From Aurifilum marmelostoma (lineage: Eukaryota > Ascomycota > Sordariomycetes > Diaporthales > Cryphonectriaceae), in assembly GCA_027559495.1 (NCBI GenBank), contig JAMXSV010000006.1:620001-684000 (forward strand): a DNA stretch of 64,000 bases. Direction: 5' to 3'. The translations under genes were made by a program, and so were the position numbers. The stretch's first letter is position 1; the number at the start of each line of letters is the position of its first letter. Below, piece by piece: positions 24,389 to 36,222 of this stretch. Below the pieces are notes generated by a model that was given only the letters and a program-made list of their open reading frames with translations, did not search any database and had not been told where the DNA came from.

Positions 24389-26116
24389 ATGTCCACACAA
24401 CCAGAGCCTCAGGAGCAGCATCCTGAGCCAATGTCACCAACACATCTGGTGAGGACGGAAACAGTAAGGAGCCTCGAGGAGATGGGCCTATCATCCGTCT
24501 CGGAAAGAATAGATGTCAACTATCCAGAAGTGGGACGCCCGCAAAATCCTGTCTTTCCCGAAGAATACACCTTCGAATCCGCGACAGGCATCGTGCCCGA
24601 GGAGGCCCTCGAGCAGGTCCGATCAAGGCGCACAACATTCTCAGCGTCGACGGAGCACGCGCAACATGCAGCAGCAGCAGCAGCAGCAGCGACGCCGCCG
24701 CCGAGCACGGCAGAACATGACCTCGAGAAGCACAAAACAGCCGAGTTTGTCACCTTCACCATCCAAGACCCAGAAAACCCACACCACTGGTCGAAACTGT
24801 ACAAGTGGTACGTCACCATGATGGCGGCCATGCTGGTGGTGTGCGTGGCCTATGGCTCGTCCATCGTCACGGGCGGCCTGGGTCTCATCGAGGACCAGTA
24901 CAACGTCTCGGAGGAGGTGGCCATCCTCACGTGCTCCATCATGGTGTGCGGCTTCGCGGTGGGGCCCCTGCTCTGGTCACCCCTCTCCGAGATCATCGGC
25001 CGGCGGCCCGTCTACATCATCTCGTTTGCCCTGTACACCATCTTCCAGATCCCCTGCGCCCTGTCTCCCAGCATCGGCGGCCTGCTCGCCTGCCGGTTCC
25101 TCAGCGGCGTCTTCTCCAGCTCCGGCCTGTCGCTGGCGGGCGGCACCATCGCCGACATCTGGGACATCCAGGACCGCGGCAACGCCATCGCCTACTTCGC
25201 CGCGGCGCCCTACTGCGGTCCCGTGCTGGGGCCCATCGTGTGCGGCTGGATCAACGTGGCCACGCACCGCCTCGACCTCTTCTTCTGGGTCAACATGGCC
25301 TTCTCGGGCGTCACCATGATCGCCGTCGGCCTCATCCCCGAGACCTATGCCCCGGTGATCCTCAAGCGCCGCGCCGCCAGGCTCAGGAGGGAGACGGGCG
25401 ACCCCAACATCATCACCGAGCAGGAACGCGTCAAGCTCTCGCTCGCCGAGATCGTCAAGACCAGCCTGGTCCGCCCCCTGGTCATGATCCTGACCGAGCC
25501 CGTCCTGGACCTGATGTGCATGTACATTGTCCTCATCTACGCCATGCTGTACGCCTTCTTCTTCGCCTACCCCGTCATCTTTGGCGACCTCTACGGCTAC
25601 AACGACGGCCAGATCGGCCTCATGTTCATCCCCATCCTCATCGGCGCGGGCTTTGCCCTCGTGGCCACGCCCTACTGCGAGAAGATGTTCCGCGCCATCT
25701 GCGCCCGCCGCGAGCCGACCCCAGAGGACCGCCTCCTAGGCGCATGCATCGGCGCCCCTTTTATCCCCATCTCGCTGTTCATCCTGGGCGCGACCTCGTG
25801 GCGCTGGATCATCTGGGTCGGCCCGGCCTCGTCGGGCATCGCGTTCGGGTTCGGCATGGTGCTGTGCTACTACTCGGTGAACAACTACATCATCGACTCG
25901 TACTCGAGATATGCCGCCTCGGCGCTGGCTGCCAAGGTGTTCCTGCGCTCGGGCGGTGGGGCCGCGTTCCCGCTGTTCATCACGCAGATGTACCACCGGC
26001 TGGGACTCATGTGGGCCTCGTTTCTCTTGGCGTTCCTCGGGGTGGGCATGTTTTTTATCCCGTTTGGGTTCTACTTTTACGGAGCCAGGCTGCGGGCGAG
26101 GCTTACCAAATCTTGA
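24389..26116 (+). CDS. MFS transporter, DHA1 family (drug/polyamine:H+ antiporter type)
   Basis: A single exon of 575 residues. A long cytosolic N-terminus (about 140 residues, with an Ala run near 100) ends in VTFTIQDPENPHHWSKLYKW, the usual entry to transmembrane segment 1 in fungal DHA1 proteins. Twelve hydrophobic segments follow. Motif A is seen as SEIIGRRPVYI, and the DHA1 antiporter motif C as YCGPVLGPIVCGW. The central loop (ILKRRAARLRRETGDPN) and the C-terminal half (FGFGMVLCYYSVNNYIIDSY) match polyamine/multidrug exporters of the Tpo/Flr1 group. It should export small toxic compounds or polyamines at the plasma membrane; the substrate cannot be read from sequence. The ATG at 24389 is the first in frame. 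Confidence 0.88.
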   Translation: MSTQPEPQEQHPEPMSPTHLVRTETVRSLEEMGLSSVSERIDVNYPEVGRPQNPVFPEEYTFESATGIVPEEALEQVRSRRTTFSASTEHAQHAAAAAAAATPPPSTAEHDLEKHKTAEFVTFTIQDPENPHHWSKLYKWYVTMMAAMLVVCVAYGSSIVTGGLGLIEDQYNVSEEVAILTCSIMVCGFAVGPLLWSPLSEIIGRRPVYIISFALYTIFQIPCALSPSIGGLLACRFLSGVFSSSGLSLAGGTIADIWDIQDRGNAIAYFAAAPYCGPVLGPIVCGWINVATHRLDLFFWVNMAFSGVTMIAVGLIPETYAPVILKRRAARLRRETGDPNIITEQERVKLSLAEIVKTSLVRPLVMILTEPVLDLMCMYIVLIYAMLYAFFFAYPVIFGDLYGYNDGQIGLMFIPILIGAGFALVATPYCEKMFRAICARREPTPEDRLLGACIGAPFIPISLFILGATSWRWIIWVGPASSGIAFGFGMVLCYYSVNNYIIDSYSRYAASALAAKVFLRSGGGAAFPLFITQMYHRLGLMWASFLLAFLGVGMFFIPFGFYFYGARLRARLTKS

Positions 26117-27315
26117 GGGCGATGATGCAAAAGATTCCTCTTCAACTTCTGTGTCCCTCCAAGTATTGGGGTGGCGATTCCTGGACGTTCATATGAGATG
26201 CACGAGCCTCATCATCCTATGCAAGGCCACCTCGCGGGGCTAGCATTGGTTCTGAGGATGAGCTGGAAACTATATACCTGCCGCTCAGTGCATGTCACCA
26301 AGTGCTCGCGATATAAAAAAGCGCTATCATCCCATAGTTCCACGCCTAACCATCCTGTCAGTCTCCCCGAAATTCACTCCCCCATCTTTCTGTAGTCAAT
26401 TCTAGCTAACAGTACAAATGTAGCATGCGCGTTCAGGCATGCAATGTGCTATCTTCATCAGCACCTATTGGGGTGTGGCTCATTAGAGTGCTACAGTATG
26501 ACCTGCCCACCTATAAACAGATCATAAGCAGGGTCACAAGCAACAAGCACCACTTGTTAGGATCCAATATTTAATGACTCTTTGGGTCAAGTATGGGAAG
26601 ATAGTAGATTAAGCAATTTTTGATATATTTACTGTAACACTTTTCTCGCTATTCAGTACTTAAGAAGAGCTGATAAAGCTATTATTACTATCTTACAATA
26701 ATAATATCAGCAGTTGTTTCTGCTATTTGGTGCACTGGTGGATAGCACCATGGATTTATGAATGATTTCATGTGGAATACCCTAGTGAATTTATGGAATG
26801 TTCACTGACATCCGGGCCTTTATTGCTCAGGCTAGATTATATTTTATAAAAATTAATTACACTATCTACAGTTAGAGGAGAAATAGGGACATTCTCTATA
26901 ATATACTGCAATGCATGCTTAGCTTAAACTGCCTAGAGTAAAACGTTATTAAAAAAGTTAAGGAATGAAAGAATGAGCTTGGTGCGGCTATCTTTCTTTG
27001 CGAAAGGTGGAAAATAAGAGCGTGTAACTAATGCATAATTATTCTTAAGGAACGCCTCCCCTGTTACTCGACAGCTGAAAACCGCTAGAGGCTGACATGA
27101 TGACAACAGAAAGACGCCACACTGCAACAGTGACGTGGCAAATCGGGGAGGAAGCAATTGCAAAGGTGCCTGTCTCCCCTCTCTGACCTCTAATCAAGCA
27201 GTAAAATATGCGCTCTATGCTGTCTCACAGCACCCCCGCGGAAGAAATCAACTCCTAGACTCGTTTCCGACATTCGTTTGGCGGTGATTATATCTTACAA
27301 CTTGGTAGCAGAACA
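26117..27315. other. AT-rich intergenic block, possible decayed repeat
   Basis: From about 26.4 to 27.05 kb the sequence becomes strongly AT-rich with many TA steps and no open frame of note, unlike the GC-rich genes on both sides. That would fit repeat DNA degraded by repeat-induced point mutation, but I see no terminal repeats or coding remnant. Confidence 0.45.
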
Positions 27316-29854
27316 ATGGTGGACGGGTTGACAGTCGGTAAGCTCCAAGCTGCTCTAGCATCGGCTACCAACGAGGTGACTGTGGCGGCGGCGAATCTCA
27401 ACTTCGACTTCACGCTTGTCAGATGCGATGCGCCTCCAGAGTACCTGCCTCTGGGCCGCGAACTGTCATCCCACCGAAGGGAGCAGGCCGAGAGCGGGTC
27501 AGAGCACATCACGGCAAGACGGCTCGGGGCTCTGTTCGAGGGGCTCATCCCCAAGACACCAAATCTGCTCGCCGCTTATGGCAAGAGAGCATCTGAGATC
27601 GCGGAGAGAGCCCGCAGCCAGCAGCCGCGGGTTCCTCCCAGGTGGATATTCTCGGAATATGCGGGGATAGATGCGACGTCGCTCTGGGCGGCCGCCACCT
27701 CCAGCCTTGCTGCTCTTCCGGTGCATCTCCTGGCCTGCATGCTTGCTCGGGCGTGGAACGACGCAGACGCGACGTCGTTGTGGGTGGAGCTTGTGGCGGA
27801 GCGGAGGCGGGGACATCATGGCTGGCTTCGATAGAGGGGAGTCAGTACCATACGCTGCTGTCGCCGCCGCGGCCCAGCAGGAGATAACGAGGGCCCAGCT
27901 TGCGAGATGGGATGCCAGCGCCCGCTCTTGGCTGAGGACCGCAGACGACATCAAGATCCGCGAGAGGAAGCAGTTTTTCCTCATTGTGAACAACATCAGC
28001 ATATCCGTGGACAGCGAGAACAGTACGTATAGCAGTATCCTTTCTACATGGATCTCGGCGCTGGAGACCATGGAGAAGATCATCTCTGGGGGGCCCCATG
28101 ATGTGAGGGCTGGACCAATTCTGCTTGCAATATCGTCTTGGCATATCTTCCCCAACATGATAGTGTTTGGTCGCGATGCCTCCAACAGGTTCGTAGAGAT
28201 GAGAGACGAACTGATACGTCCAGGGGGCGTGATCTCACTGGGGCTCTCAGAACGGGAGGGGGATCCAGCACGTGGCCTGTACTGGTCTCTGTCTCTGGCC
28301 CACCACAAATTCTACGGTCGGCCGATCACGAGGGTCTCGGAGACCAATTCCGCCACGAGCAGGATCACCTTTCCTGAGCTGAGGCTAGCAGTCCTCGGGG
28401 TCATCCTGGCTATATGGCGCATTCCCGTGGCAGATACCGACGCCGCGCTCCGCTTCCTCCTGAGAATCCTCACCTCTCTGCCCCCCGACGCAACACCATT
28501 GGCCCGATGGAAAGGCATGACCATACACACTATCACACAGTACTTTGAGGACGAATCCTCAGCAAAGGCCCTGGTCGCTCTCGGCAGACGCCGCTCTGGT
28601 TTCATTACTTCATCAGCAGGGTATGGATTAGATTTGTCGCACATGGAGGAGAAGTTCTTCGGCATCACCAAATTGACCACCGTCCTTAATCTCATGGACT
28701 CCTCTGAGCATCACATCGAGCTCCTGCGCCGGCTGTCCAGGAGGATTCCAGAACTCGACGAGACGAACACGATCATGGCTTTCCAGTGCAGTGACAACTG
28801 GCATCTTGCGACAGTCTTCCCCGACAAGTCAACGAGACACAGCCTGAGATCGCAGGGAAGCCAGTCCGAGCCGACTCGCCCCGCAGGTTCAGGACACCGG
28901 CGGTGGCTAGCCACTAGCAATGCATGTCCGGCCTGTCCGGCGTCGGAGTCCATCTTAGCCCTGAGCAATATGCTTCAGGAAAGAAGTAGGACCCGGATCA
29001 GCCTTCAAAGGGCCGGCGAGGTCTACGAATACTTGTTCGGAGACGCAGATCTGTGTGCTGTCTTCGTCAAGACGAAGGAGAGCACTGCGCAGTGGCAACC
29101 ACCGATGCAACCACCGGCACTCACAACCGAAGACATTATCTGGTGTCTAGAGTATGGACTGTTAAGCAGCAGCCATGTGAAGACGATACTGGCATCTCGA
29201 GGGCCCATCACAACGACGCTCAAGTGCTTGGCATATGCGTCCGATCTGTATGAACCGCTCACCAGAGACGGGGCTACAATCTCTGCGGATGTTCTCATGC
29301 TACCGTTTGGCTATATGGCCGTATATCATCTCCACTATTCCAATAAAGGGAATAGGAGGGACAACGTAGACATAGCTGTCGCCCTTGCAGACCTTGAGAC
29401 TGACACTCGGACATACAGCTTCTACTTCCCATTGGCTCTTATCGCATCGTTCGAGACAGGCCGGGATGATATGTTCCATGCGCTACGCTTGAACACAAAG
29501 TGCCTGGGTATGGCGGTGGGCGACTCCATCTATGTTCCTTCAATGGTTTGTTCTTCCTCCTCCTCCTGATCAGCGCGCCTCGAAACGGACTCTCCTCGCG
29601 TCGCGGGTTTGTGATCGGGCCTCAGACTGATCTTGAATAATTAGCTGCTGAAAGACCCTGCAGAGACTTCGGCCAGGGATAAATTCCGGAGGATACTGGG
29701 CAACCTTGGTAGAGCAGGGTTGACCATACTCAGCTCCCCATCAGATCCCATCTGTCACGACTTCTCCACCAGTCTCTGGAGCCTCGACACCTTCTCGGGA
29801 ACAAAAGAAGACACCTTTGCCTCCACGTCTCTGCATCTGAACTTCACTGACTAG
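27316..29854 (+). CDS. Uncharacterised fungal protein (about 812 aa), one frameshift
   Basis: Exon 1 is 27316-29545 and exon 2 is 29645-29854, joined across a 99-bp intron at a codon boundary. The frame is broken at a G4 run (27809-27812): ignoring one G continues VELVAERRR into DIMAGFDRGESVPYAAV and a single long frame. The N-terminus (MVDGLTVGKLQAALASATNEVTVAAANL, then HITARRLGALFEGLIPKTPNLLAAYG) reminds me of a large family of hypothetical proteins in Sordariomycetes. I know no function or named domain for it. No signal peptide is evident, and no P-loop, zinc finger or catalytic motif. Tryptophans and short hydrophobic helices recur, suggesting an alpha-helical soluble protein. The gene stands alone among AT-rich spacers. 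Family recognition is from memory and not certain. Confidence 0.7.
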
Positions 29855-30698
29855 GCGGTGCCAATCTTCAACCAGAGCGCAATAGGACAAAGATGCTCGG
29901 ACATTGTGCACGCCGAAGCAGTGGTGTCGGTCCGGGACTCTGGAGTCTGGGTGGCTGATATTGACATTTCTGCAGCCCTGGCCCATGCGGATGTACAGCA
30001 AGTCCCAGCTCTATCCGAGTACTGCAGACACGGAGAAGGCATGCCCCCCCCGTGTCCCTATGGAGGCAATAGAGACCTGGGAGCAGGTGATAGACTGCGC
30101 CAGTGGTGTCTTGGTGACCAGATCATTTGGTAACTGGGTCGGCCGGCTGGCTATAATAGGTGTGCTTGTTAGCCACTGCCGGCTGAAGTCGAAGCGGATT
30201 CTGATATGCCCGGAGGTTGTTTGTTGGGAGTGTGTGATGTTGAGGCCCAATGCTAATGTGATGGATACAGTTTTTGTATATTAAGACCAGGGTTACTTAC
30301 ATGTGGTGCTTTTTGCTTGTCTTTGTTCTCCATAGACATGTATTTCCAATGTCGAGATATCTGGGCCAGACTATATAACTGCAATAATAGGAGCAGATAA
30401 GGATAAATGGCACATGTAATTATATATCTATATTGCATCAAAGCTTCCCGTGTGTCTTACCCAAGATAATTATCTTACAATCATATGCTGATAACTGTGC
30501 AGTCCAAGTGGATATATCCTGATCAACACCTCCATCTCCAAAGCATTTATTTTCATTTTCATCTTGCCCAATAAACTTTTAGAACTCCATATATACCAAT
30601 GGCCCGAGACTGATACCAGGTGGCAGCTTAGCAATGCAGAACAGAACTGCTCGGGTCCTCGATTCCTCACCCGCGCCCTTCCGACCCCACCTGGGACA
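29855..30698. other. Convergent intergenic region
   Basis: About 0.84 kb between two genes facing each other; it should contain both 3' ends. It is AT-rich from about 30250 to 30600. No gene seen. Confidence 0.5.
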
Positions 30699-30906
30699 TT
30701 ATTGGCGGACGGTACCGTACCCAGCACTCCCTCTCGACGCCCGTGAGCTGACCCTCACCAGAGGCGAGAAACCTTCCTCGTCCACCGAGCCCGGGATCAC
30801 GTCTTCCCCCACACCAATCGCATCAGCCGCATCTCCCGCAACGATAGCCCTCGCATCCCCACAGTACGCAACACCATCTTCGTCCTCCGTCTCCAGAGAG
30901 ATCTCG

Positions 30907-30939
<33 letters not shown>

Positions 30940-32845
30940 ACCCCCTCCTCCCCCTCATCATCCGTCTCCTCCGAGCTCGGCCCATCGCCCTCCACAATCA
31001 TCCACGCCGGCACGACCTGCCCCAGCGCCACAAGCGCGAGGAACCAGAAAGCCGGCACCACGGACCCCCCTCTTGACCCCCCACGAGAAGATGGCGCCGG
31101 CGCTCGTGGGGCCCAGGGCCCGGCCGATGCCCGAGAAGGTGGTGGCGAAGCCGTTGAGGGTGCCGAGGATGCGCATGGTGGGCGCCGCGTTGGTGAGGAG
31201 GATGGTGATGCAGGGGAAGCCGACGATGCCGGCGAAGCCCTTGACCATGAGGAGGGCGAGGAGGGAGGCGTACTGGATGGTGGGGGAGCGGATGAGGGCC
31301 GTGTAGGGGACGAGGATGTAGAAGATTGGATAGAGGATTGCTAGGAGGAGTCAGTATATATATATATATATATATATTTCCTCGACAGGGAGAATCAAGA
31401 CTTACTGCCGGCCTTGAAGCAGGTCAGGGCACCGTAGCGTGCGCAGATGACCGGAAACAGGAAGAACTGGATCACACCGCACGCAAACCCATACACGGTG
31501 AAGATGGTGCCGATCTCGCTCGAGTTCAGCCCGAACCCGCCGGAGAAGTGGAACGGCAGCTGGGCGACATCCTCGTCTGGGTCCCGGCGGGGGTAGTCGA
31601 GGAAGGCGGGGAGGACCTGGTCAAAGGCGACCGAGTGCAGGGCTAGGAACGTGTAGGCGATGATGTTGATGGTGACCTGGGGGGTGAAGATCTCCCGCAT
31701 CGTGGGCGGCGGGGTTGCCTTGCTGGACTTGCTGCCCGTCGACTTGACGGCCACCGCGGCGCCGGACTTGGGCAGCAGGGGCGCTGAGGCCTCGGCGTCT
31801 ATGAAGGATGAACGGTGGTGGTGGCGGCGGCGGCGGTGGTGGTGGTGGTGACGAGAGGACCGGGGCTCGCGCTTGAAGGAGCGGGAGATCTTCTCGCCTA
31901 GGTCGAGGCCCCAGTCCCTGTCGTGGCGCTTCGTCTCGAGGGTCTCGCGCAGGTAGAGGAGGGCGATGACGACGGAGAAGAGGAAGAAGATGCAGGCCAC
32001 GATGTTGGGGAGCAGGAACGGGTACTTGTTGAGCAGCCAGCTGTTGCCAAAGAGCGCCGGATACTGCTGGGCGGGTCTGGCGAAGAAGCCGCCGAAGGAG
32101 GGGCCGAAGACGGAGCCTATGCTCCAGACCATGGGCATCAGGGAGAAGGCCCGCGGCTGGAGTTCTTTCCAGGGCACCATCTCTGCCACCATGGTTCGTA
32201 TTATACCGACTAGAGTTGAGGATTGTGAGCCTAGCTGAGCTAAAGATTCATCGAGAAGCGGGGGGATGAGGAGGAGGAGGAGGAGGAGGAGGAGGAGGAG
32301 GAGGAGGAGGAGGTATCATCAGAAGACGAGAACGACACGACATACCATTCCCATTGCCCATGCCCATCAGAAACCGCGCCACAAAGGCCTGCACCAGACT
32401 GGTCGACGTGCCCCAGAGCAAGAAACAAAACATGACATTGATCAGGCCGATCAGGATGGTCGGTTTCCGCCCGATCTTGTCGGACAGCCTGCCCCAGGGC
32501 ACAGCACACAGGCTCTGGGACACTGAAAAGGTCGATCCCACCATGCCCGCCCACCTCGCCACGTTGTTATGGGGCACGCCGAAGCTCTTGATCATCTCGG
32601 GCAGGTAGGGAAAAACTGAGGTCAACGCCACTGGCTCTGCGAACCTGACGACGGCTGGAGAAAAGTGACACGCACACACACACACAAAGTCGTTAGCGAT
32701 ACGAGCGGTTCAAGTGAGCGTGGTACCTGGAAATCTGGGGCTGTTTGTTCTGCTCTTGTCCGAGCAGAAGCCGAACTGGACCTTGCCGTCCCCTGTGTAC
32801 TTTGTGTAGGTCGAGATATATCTGTTGCTTGTCCGGGCTCGTCAT
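30699..32845 (-). CDS. MFS transporter (YCR023C-like) with His-rich loop, one frameshift
   Basis: Four exons: 32845-32727, 32644-32346, 32209-31406 and 31340-30699; about 620 residues. Motif A is clear (GRLSDKIGRKP), as are RFAEPVALTSVFPYLPEM in segment 1 and VGIIRTMVAEMVPWKELQPRAFSLMP, typical of the YCR023C/ZIF-like group. The central loop holds two His runs flanking an Arg run, then SSFIDAEASAPLLPK. The C-terminal tail has about ten consecutive Asp. At a C6 run on the plus strand (31065-31070) one extra base breaks the frame inside the last segments: skipping it turns GAIFSWGVKRG into SVVPAFWFLALVALGQVVPAW. The first exon is the least certain part. An alternative acceptor at 32655, with a shift in a G4 run, would give a different first 40 residues. 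Substrate unknown. Confidence 0.75.
30907..30938. repeat. CAT trinucleotide repeat coding poly-Asp
   Basis: A trinucleotide repeat in the last exon of the minus-strand MFS gene. It encodes the acidic run in the cytosolic tail. Confidence 0.85.
31355..31378. repeat. TA dinucleotide repeat in MFS intron 3
   Basis: An alternating TA tract occupies much of the 65-bp intron (31341-31405) of the minus-strand MFS gene. Confidence 0.85.
32267..32313. repeat. GAG trinucleotide repeat in MFS intron 2
   Basis: About fifteen GAG units on the plus strand, read as CTC on the coding strand, form a pyrimidine-rich stretch inside the intron 32210-32345. Confidence 0.85.
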
Positions 32846-35800
32846 CGTAGCATGATTTTTTTTCCCTGCTTCCCCCGTGTGAGACTGATCACCCCAGCAG
32901 TTGTGTTGTGAATGCTACTCACCGTAAACACACACACACACACAACAAGCCCCAGCTACTGTAGAAGACAACCACCAGCAAAGATGGGAACATCCGAAAC
33001 AACAACACACATACACACAGCGCTTCACTTGAGGCAAGACGGCAAGGAGAACAGATGAAGCAATTTCCCCTCAGAAGAGGTAGGTATCAGAAGGCTTATG
33101 GTGACTTGCTTACCCAGGATCGCGAGCTGTTCGGCGGGCAGTTTTGGTCCATTATGCGCCGGTGGTGGAGACATCTTGACGACGAGTGGGGAGGGAGGGG
33201 GAGAGGAGGGGGGGGGGGGGCAGTTTCACTGGACCGCGAGGGAGACAGGAGGAGGATATGTCTATTGCGCGCAGTTTGTAGCTAGAGATCTCGTTTCGTC
33301 CTGCTGTGCGTCTCGACACTCGATGCAGGTTCGCCCTTTATATCTTCTTTCCCAGACGAAAAGATATATAGAAAAAACTTTTTGTCCTGACGACGGCTTG
33401 GATCGGCAGAGAGCCGATTTGGGAGGGAGACGAATGATGGGAGGATGAGGGACTGGATGGGAACAGCCAAAAGAATATTTGTGAAAGTCACAAGAATCGA
33501 GAGACTTTGAAAACCTGCTTGACTCTGTAAAAAGACGACCAAGACGATAAGAAGGGAGGGAATAAGCATACGTCCTGAGAAACAGAACGTTGTCTTCGAG
33601 GTGGAAGAAGAGAAAATTGGGAGGAAAGAAAAATAAAAAAGAAACGGGAAGAAAGAAATAGATGCCCGCCACCGACTCCGAGTCACGGATTTTCACAGGT
33701 ACTACTGTAACATCGCAGTCACCGGGCCGCCAGGTGGGTCGCCCCGGGCCCCAAAATTGATGATGGTGGGCTCCTCCTCCTCCTCCTCGCGACCAAACAG
33801 CGTTTGTCAGATTGTAACATACATACCAAGTAATATAGGGTAAGTTTTTCTAGGTAGTACTTACAAAAGAGGTTGGGGGGGGGGGGGGGGGACAATGCAG
33901 AAAAAGGCAGAGAGGGCTCTGATGTGTCCAGAGAGGGTGGTCGAGACGGCCAGTCCTCCTCGCCTTTCCCCGCTGCAGTTTGGAATCACAAGGACAGGAA
34001 AACAGTTCTACGATGAGGTCCTGGCCGGGCGATCCCCCAAGATCCGCCCTGCACGACGGTGGACCCGCGGCCTGCAGGAGGATGCAGGCACTGCAGGTTC
34101 AAACTTTTTTTTCCCTTCCCTTCCCTTGTGCCTGTGTAAAAGAGAGGGGCTCCCTTCTCCACAAACCACAATCGTTGCATGGCCCAGACCTGACGCTGCG
34201 TACTGTACTCCGTACATGCTATTCTGATCTGTGCCAGCAGAGGAATAAGACTGACGTTTCTGTGCCCGTGACAAGACACTTGAAAGGCCTTTCCGTAGTG
34301 GGATGAATGTATGTTGAATAGTCTCATCATGGTCGGTTATTGTCATGTGTACATCGCAGTATTTTTCGACATTCTTCCTGCGTGTGGCTTGTGACTCTTT
34401 CCAACAAAGTTGCGTCCTGCAGAAAGACGGTGACATCGCATTATTTCTCGGTGCTGCTGCTGGTGAATGGTCTGTCACACCGACATGGTTTATGGGTTCC
34501 GCTGTCGGCGGTACTCGCAGAGTGCTACACTACCTTACGCCCTGCGCCTTTCCACATACACACACCTACACACACACCTCTACACTTTCTTCCCAACGGG
34601 ATGACGTCTCTCTCCCGCCTCCTCCACCAAAAGTCAAATGGCTGCTCGCTCCTCTGCTGCGGATCCAGAACAAAAACGCATGTTCAAACACACACACACA
34701 CACACACACAAAAAAATAAAATAAAAAATCAGCAGGTCTGGAACGGCGGTTATTGCAGGTTTTAGCCCGCTCAGGCAAGGCGTCAATGTCGAGATGGCTG
34801 CGCCCATGTCGCAATAGTGGACGCTCATTTGCTCAGCCCGTGCGATCCTCGCACCCTCTCCGTTCGCGGGGGGGGGGGGGGGGGCGGGCATGCAGGTTGG
34901 GGAGGTAAGCCCTGCAGTGCTACTTCCTTTGCGTTCTGGGCCGGCAGGCAAATAGGACAATGCGGTGGGCCTTGGGTCATGGTCACGGTCACGAGTAGGA
35001 GGAGGAGGTGGTGGTGGTGGTGGTGGTGGGGAGATAGGAGGCGGTGTCAGCAGCAGTAAGTCGGTTCTCTTTGCCCGTGTCGACGATCTGGTAAGAGTAT
35101 CCTTCTGACATCTGACAATGGGCTGTGCTGGGGTTCGAGAGGGGCATTTCATGAATAAGTATGTGAGACATTTGGGGCTTGGTTCCGCCCGCTACGGGCC
35201 CTCCTCTGGCCCACACACAGCGCCCGAGGTCTCCACCAGCCTTTGCCCTGTACTGGAGACGATGCTTTGTACACGGACACAATGTGGATGGACATGAAGA
35301 GAGAGGATGCAAAATATGAACAAGAGTGCCAGGTAGTTATACTGTAGTTATACAGGCTATGTTTATGATTATACGCATTGCTGGTATTGGACTTGAAGAA
35401 TTAATCTATAAGCAGCCTCTCCGGTATGTATTTTGTATATAATCATGTCTGTCGTTCATACCCACGAATCATGGCATTGCTCTGCCTCATAGAGAAGGTG
35501 TTCTGCACTCTCCACATACCATGAACAGCTCTTGTTGCCCTGTGTGGCAACTCCAGAAGATCTAGAACAGCCGATCAGGTTACGAGGGCCTGTCTGTATT
35601 GTAGTATGAATACATAGACCGTAAGCACCGAGGCTTGGACCGGGCCGGTGACCTCGATGCCGGCGGATCCAGGTGATAATCCAGATATGGCTATTACCAA
35701 AGTACCGTCTCAGATAATTCAGCGTATTTTCTTGGAAATTGGGCTTAAGATCTACGAGGTCAGAAGTATAATTGGCAAGGCCTTTTCTTCTTCTTCTTCT

Positions 35801-36222
35801 TCTTCTTCTTCTTCTTTTTTTTAAATTATTTTTTTTTTAGAAAGGAGTTATTGCATGTAGTCCTAGGTTCACTGCACCTGAGCAGTCAATCGCAGGTTAG
35901 ATGATCACGCTTGGAATTCCGCGGTCTCAAAAAGTGGAATGAAGATGGAAAAGGAGCATAAATATCCATAATCAACATGTATCAAACTAGCTTCTGAACA
36001 AACCTTGCCTCGCCGCAGGTTGCTTGATAATTATACTACATTTATATCACATTCTATATCATGATAATCCGAGAGGAGACGGAGATGCCTCAAAAGACAG
36101 ATCGTACAGTTATGCACTCCATGGGAACACACACCCTCACCTGGTGCCGATTTCCCCGCCGCCGGACTCGACCATCTCGGGAGAACGACCACGACCACCA
36201 CATAACAGAAAAAGCACACAAT
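32846..36222. other. 3.4-kb intergenic region rich in simple sequence
   Basis: Between the MFS gene and the dehydrogenase gene, both minus strand. It holds the MFS promoter, CA runs near 32930-32945, a G17 run at 33875-33891, another at 34868-34884, a CA run near 34690-34710 and a TTC repeat at 35785-35814 followed by T-runs. 35.3-36.06 kb is AT-rich. ORFs are short and unrecognised. Confidence 0.5.
35785..35814. repeat. TTC trinucleotide repeat
   Basis: About ten TTC units followed by a poly-T stretch in intergenic AT-rich DNA. Confidence 0.85.

Noticed and set aside
24805..26196. 463-codon plus-strand ORF overlapping the MFS gene
   Set aside because: It is a shadow frame of the GC-rich MFS coding sequence: Arg/His/Pro-rich, no domain, while the overlapping frame is a clear transporter.
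32267..32313. Poly-Pro coding stretch in the MFS gene
   Set aside because: It lies inside intron 2; splicing joins MGMGNGN directly to VGIIRTMVAEM, the conserved continuation.
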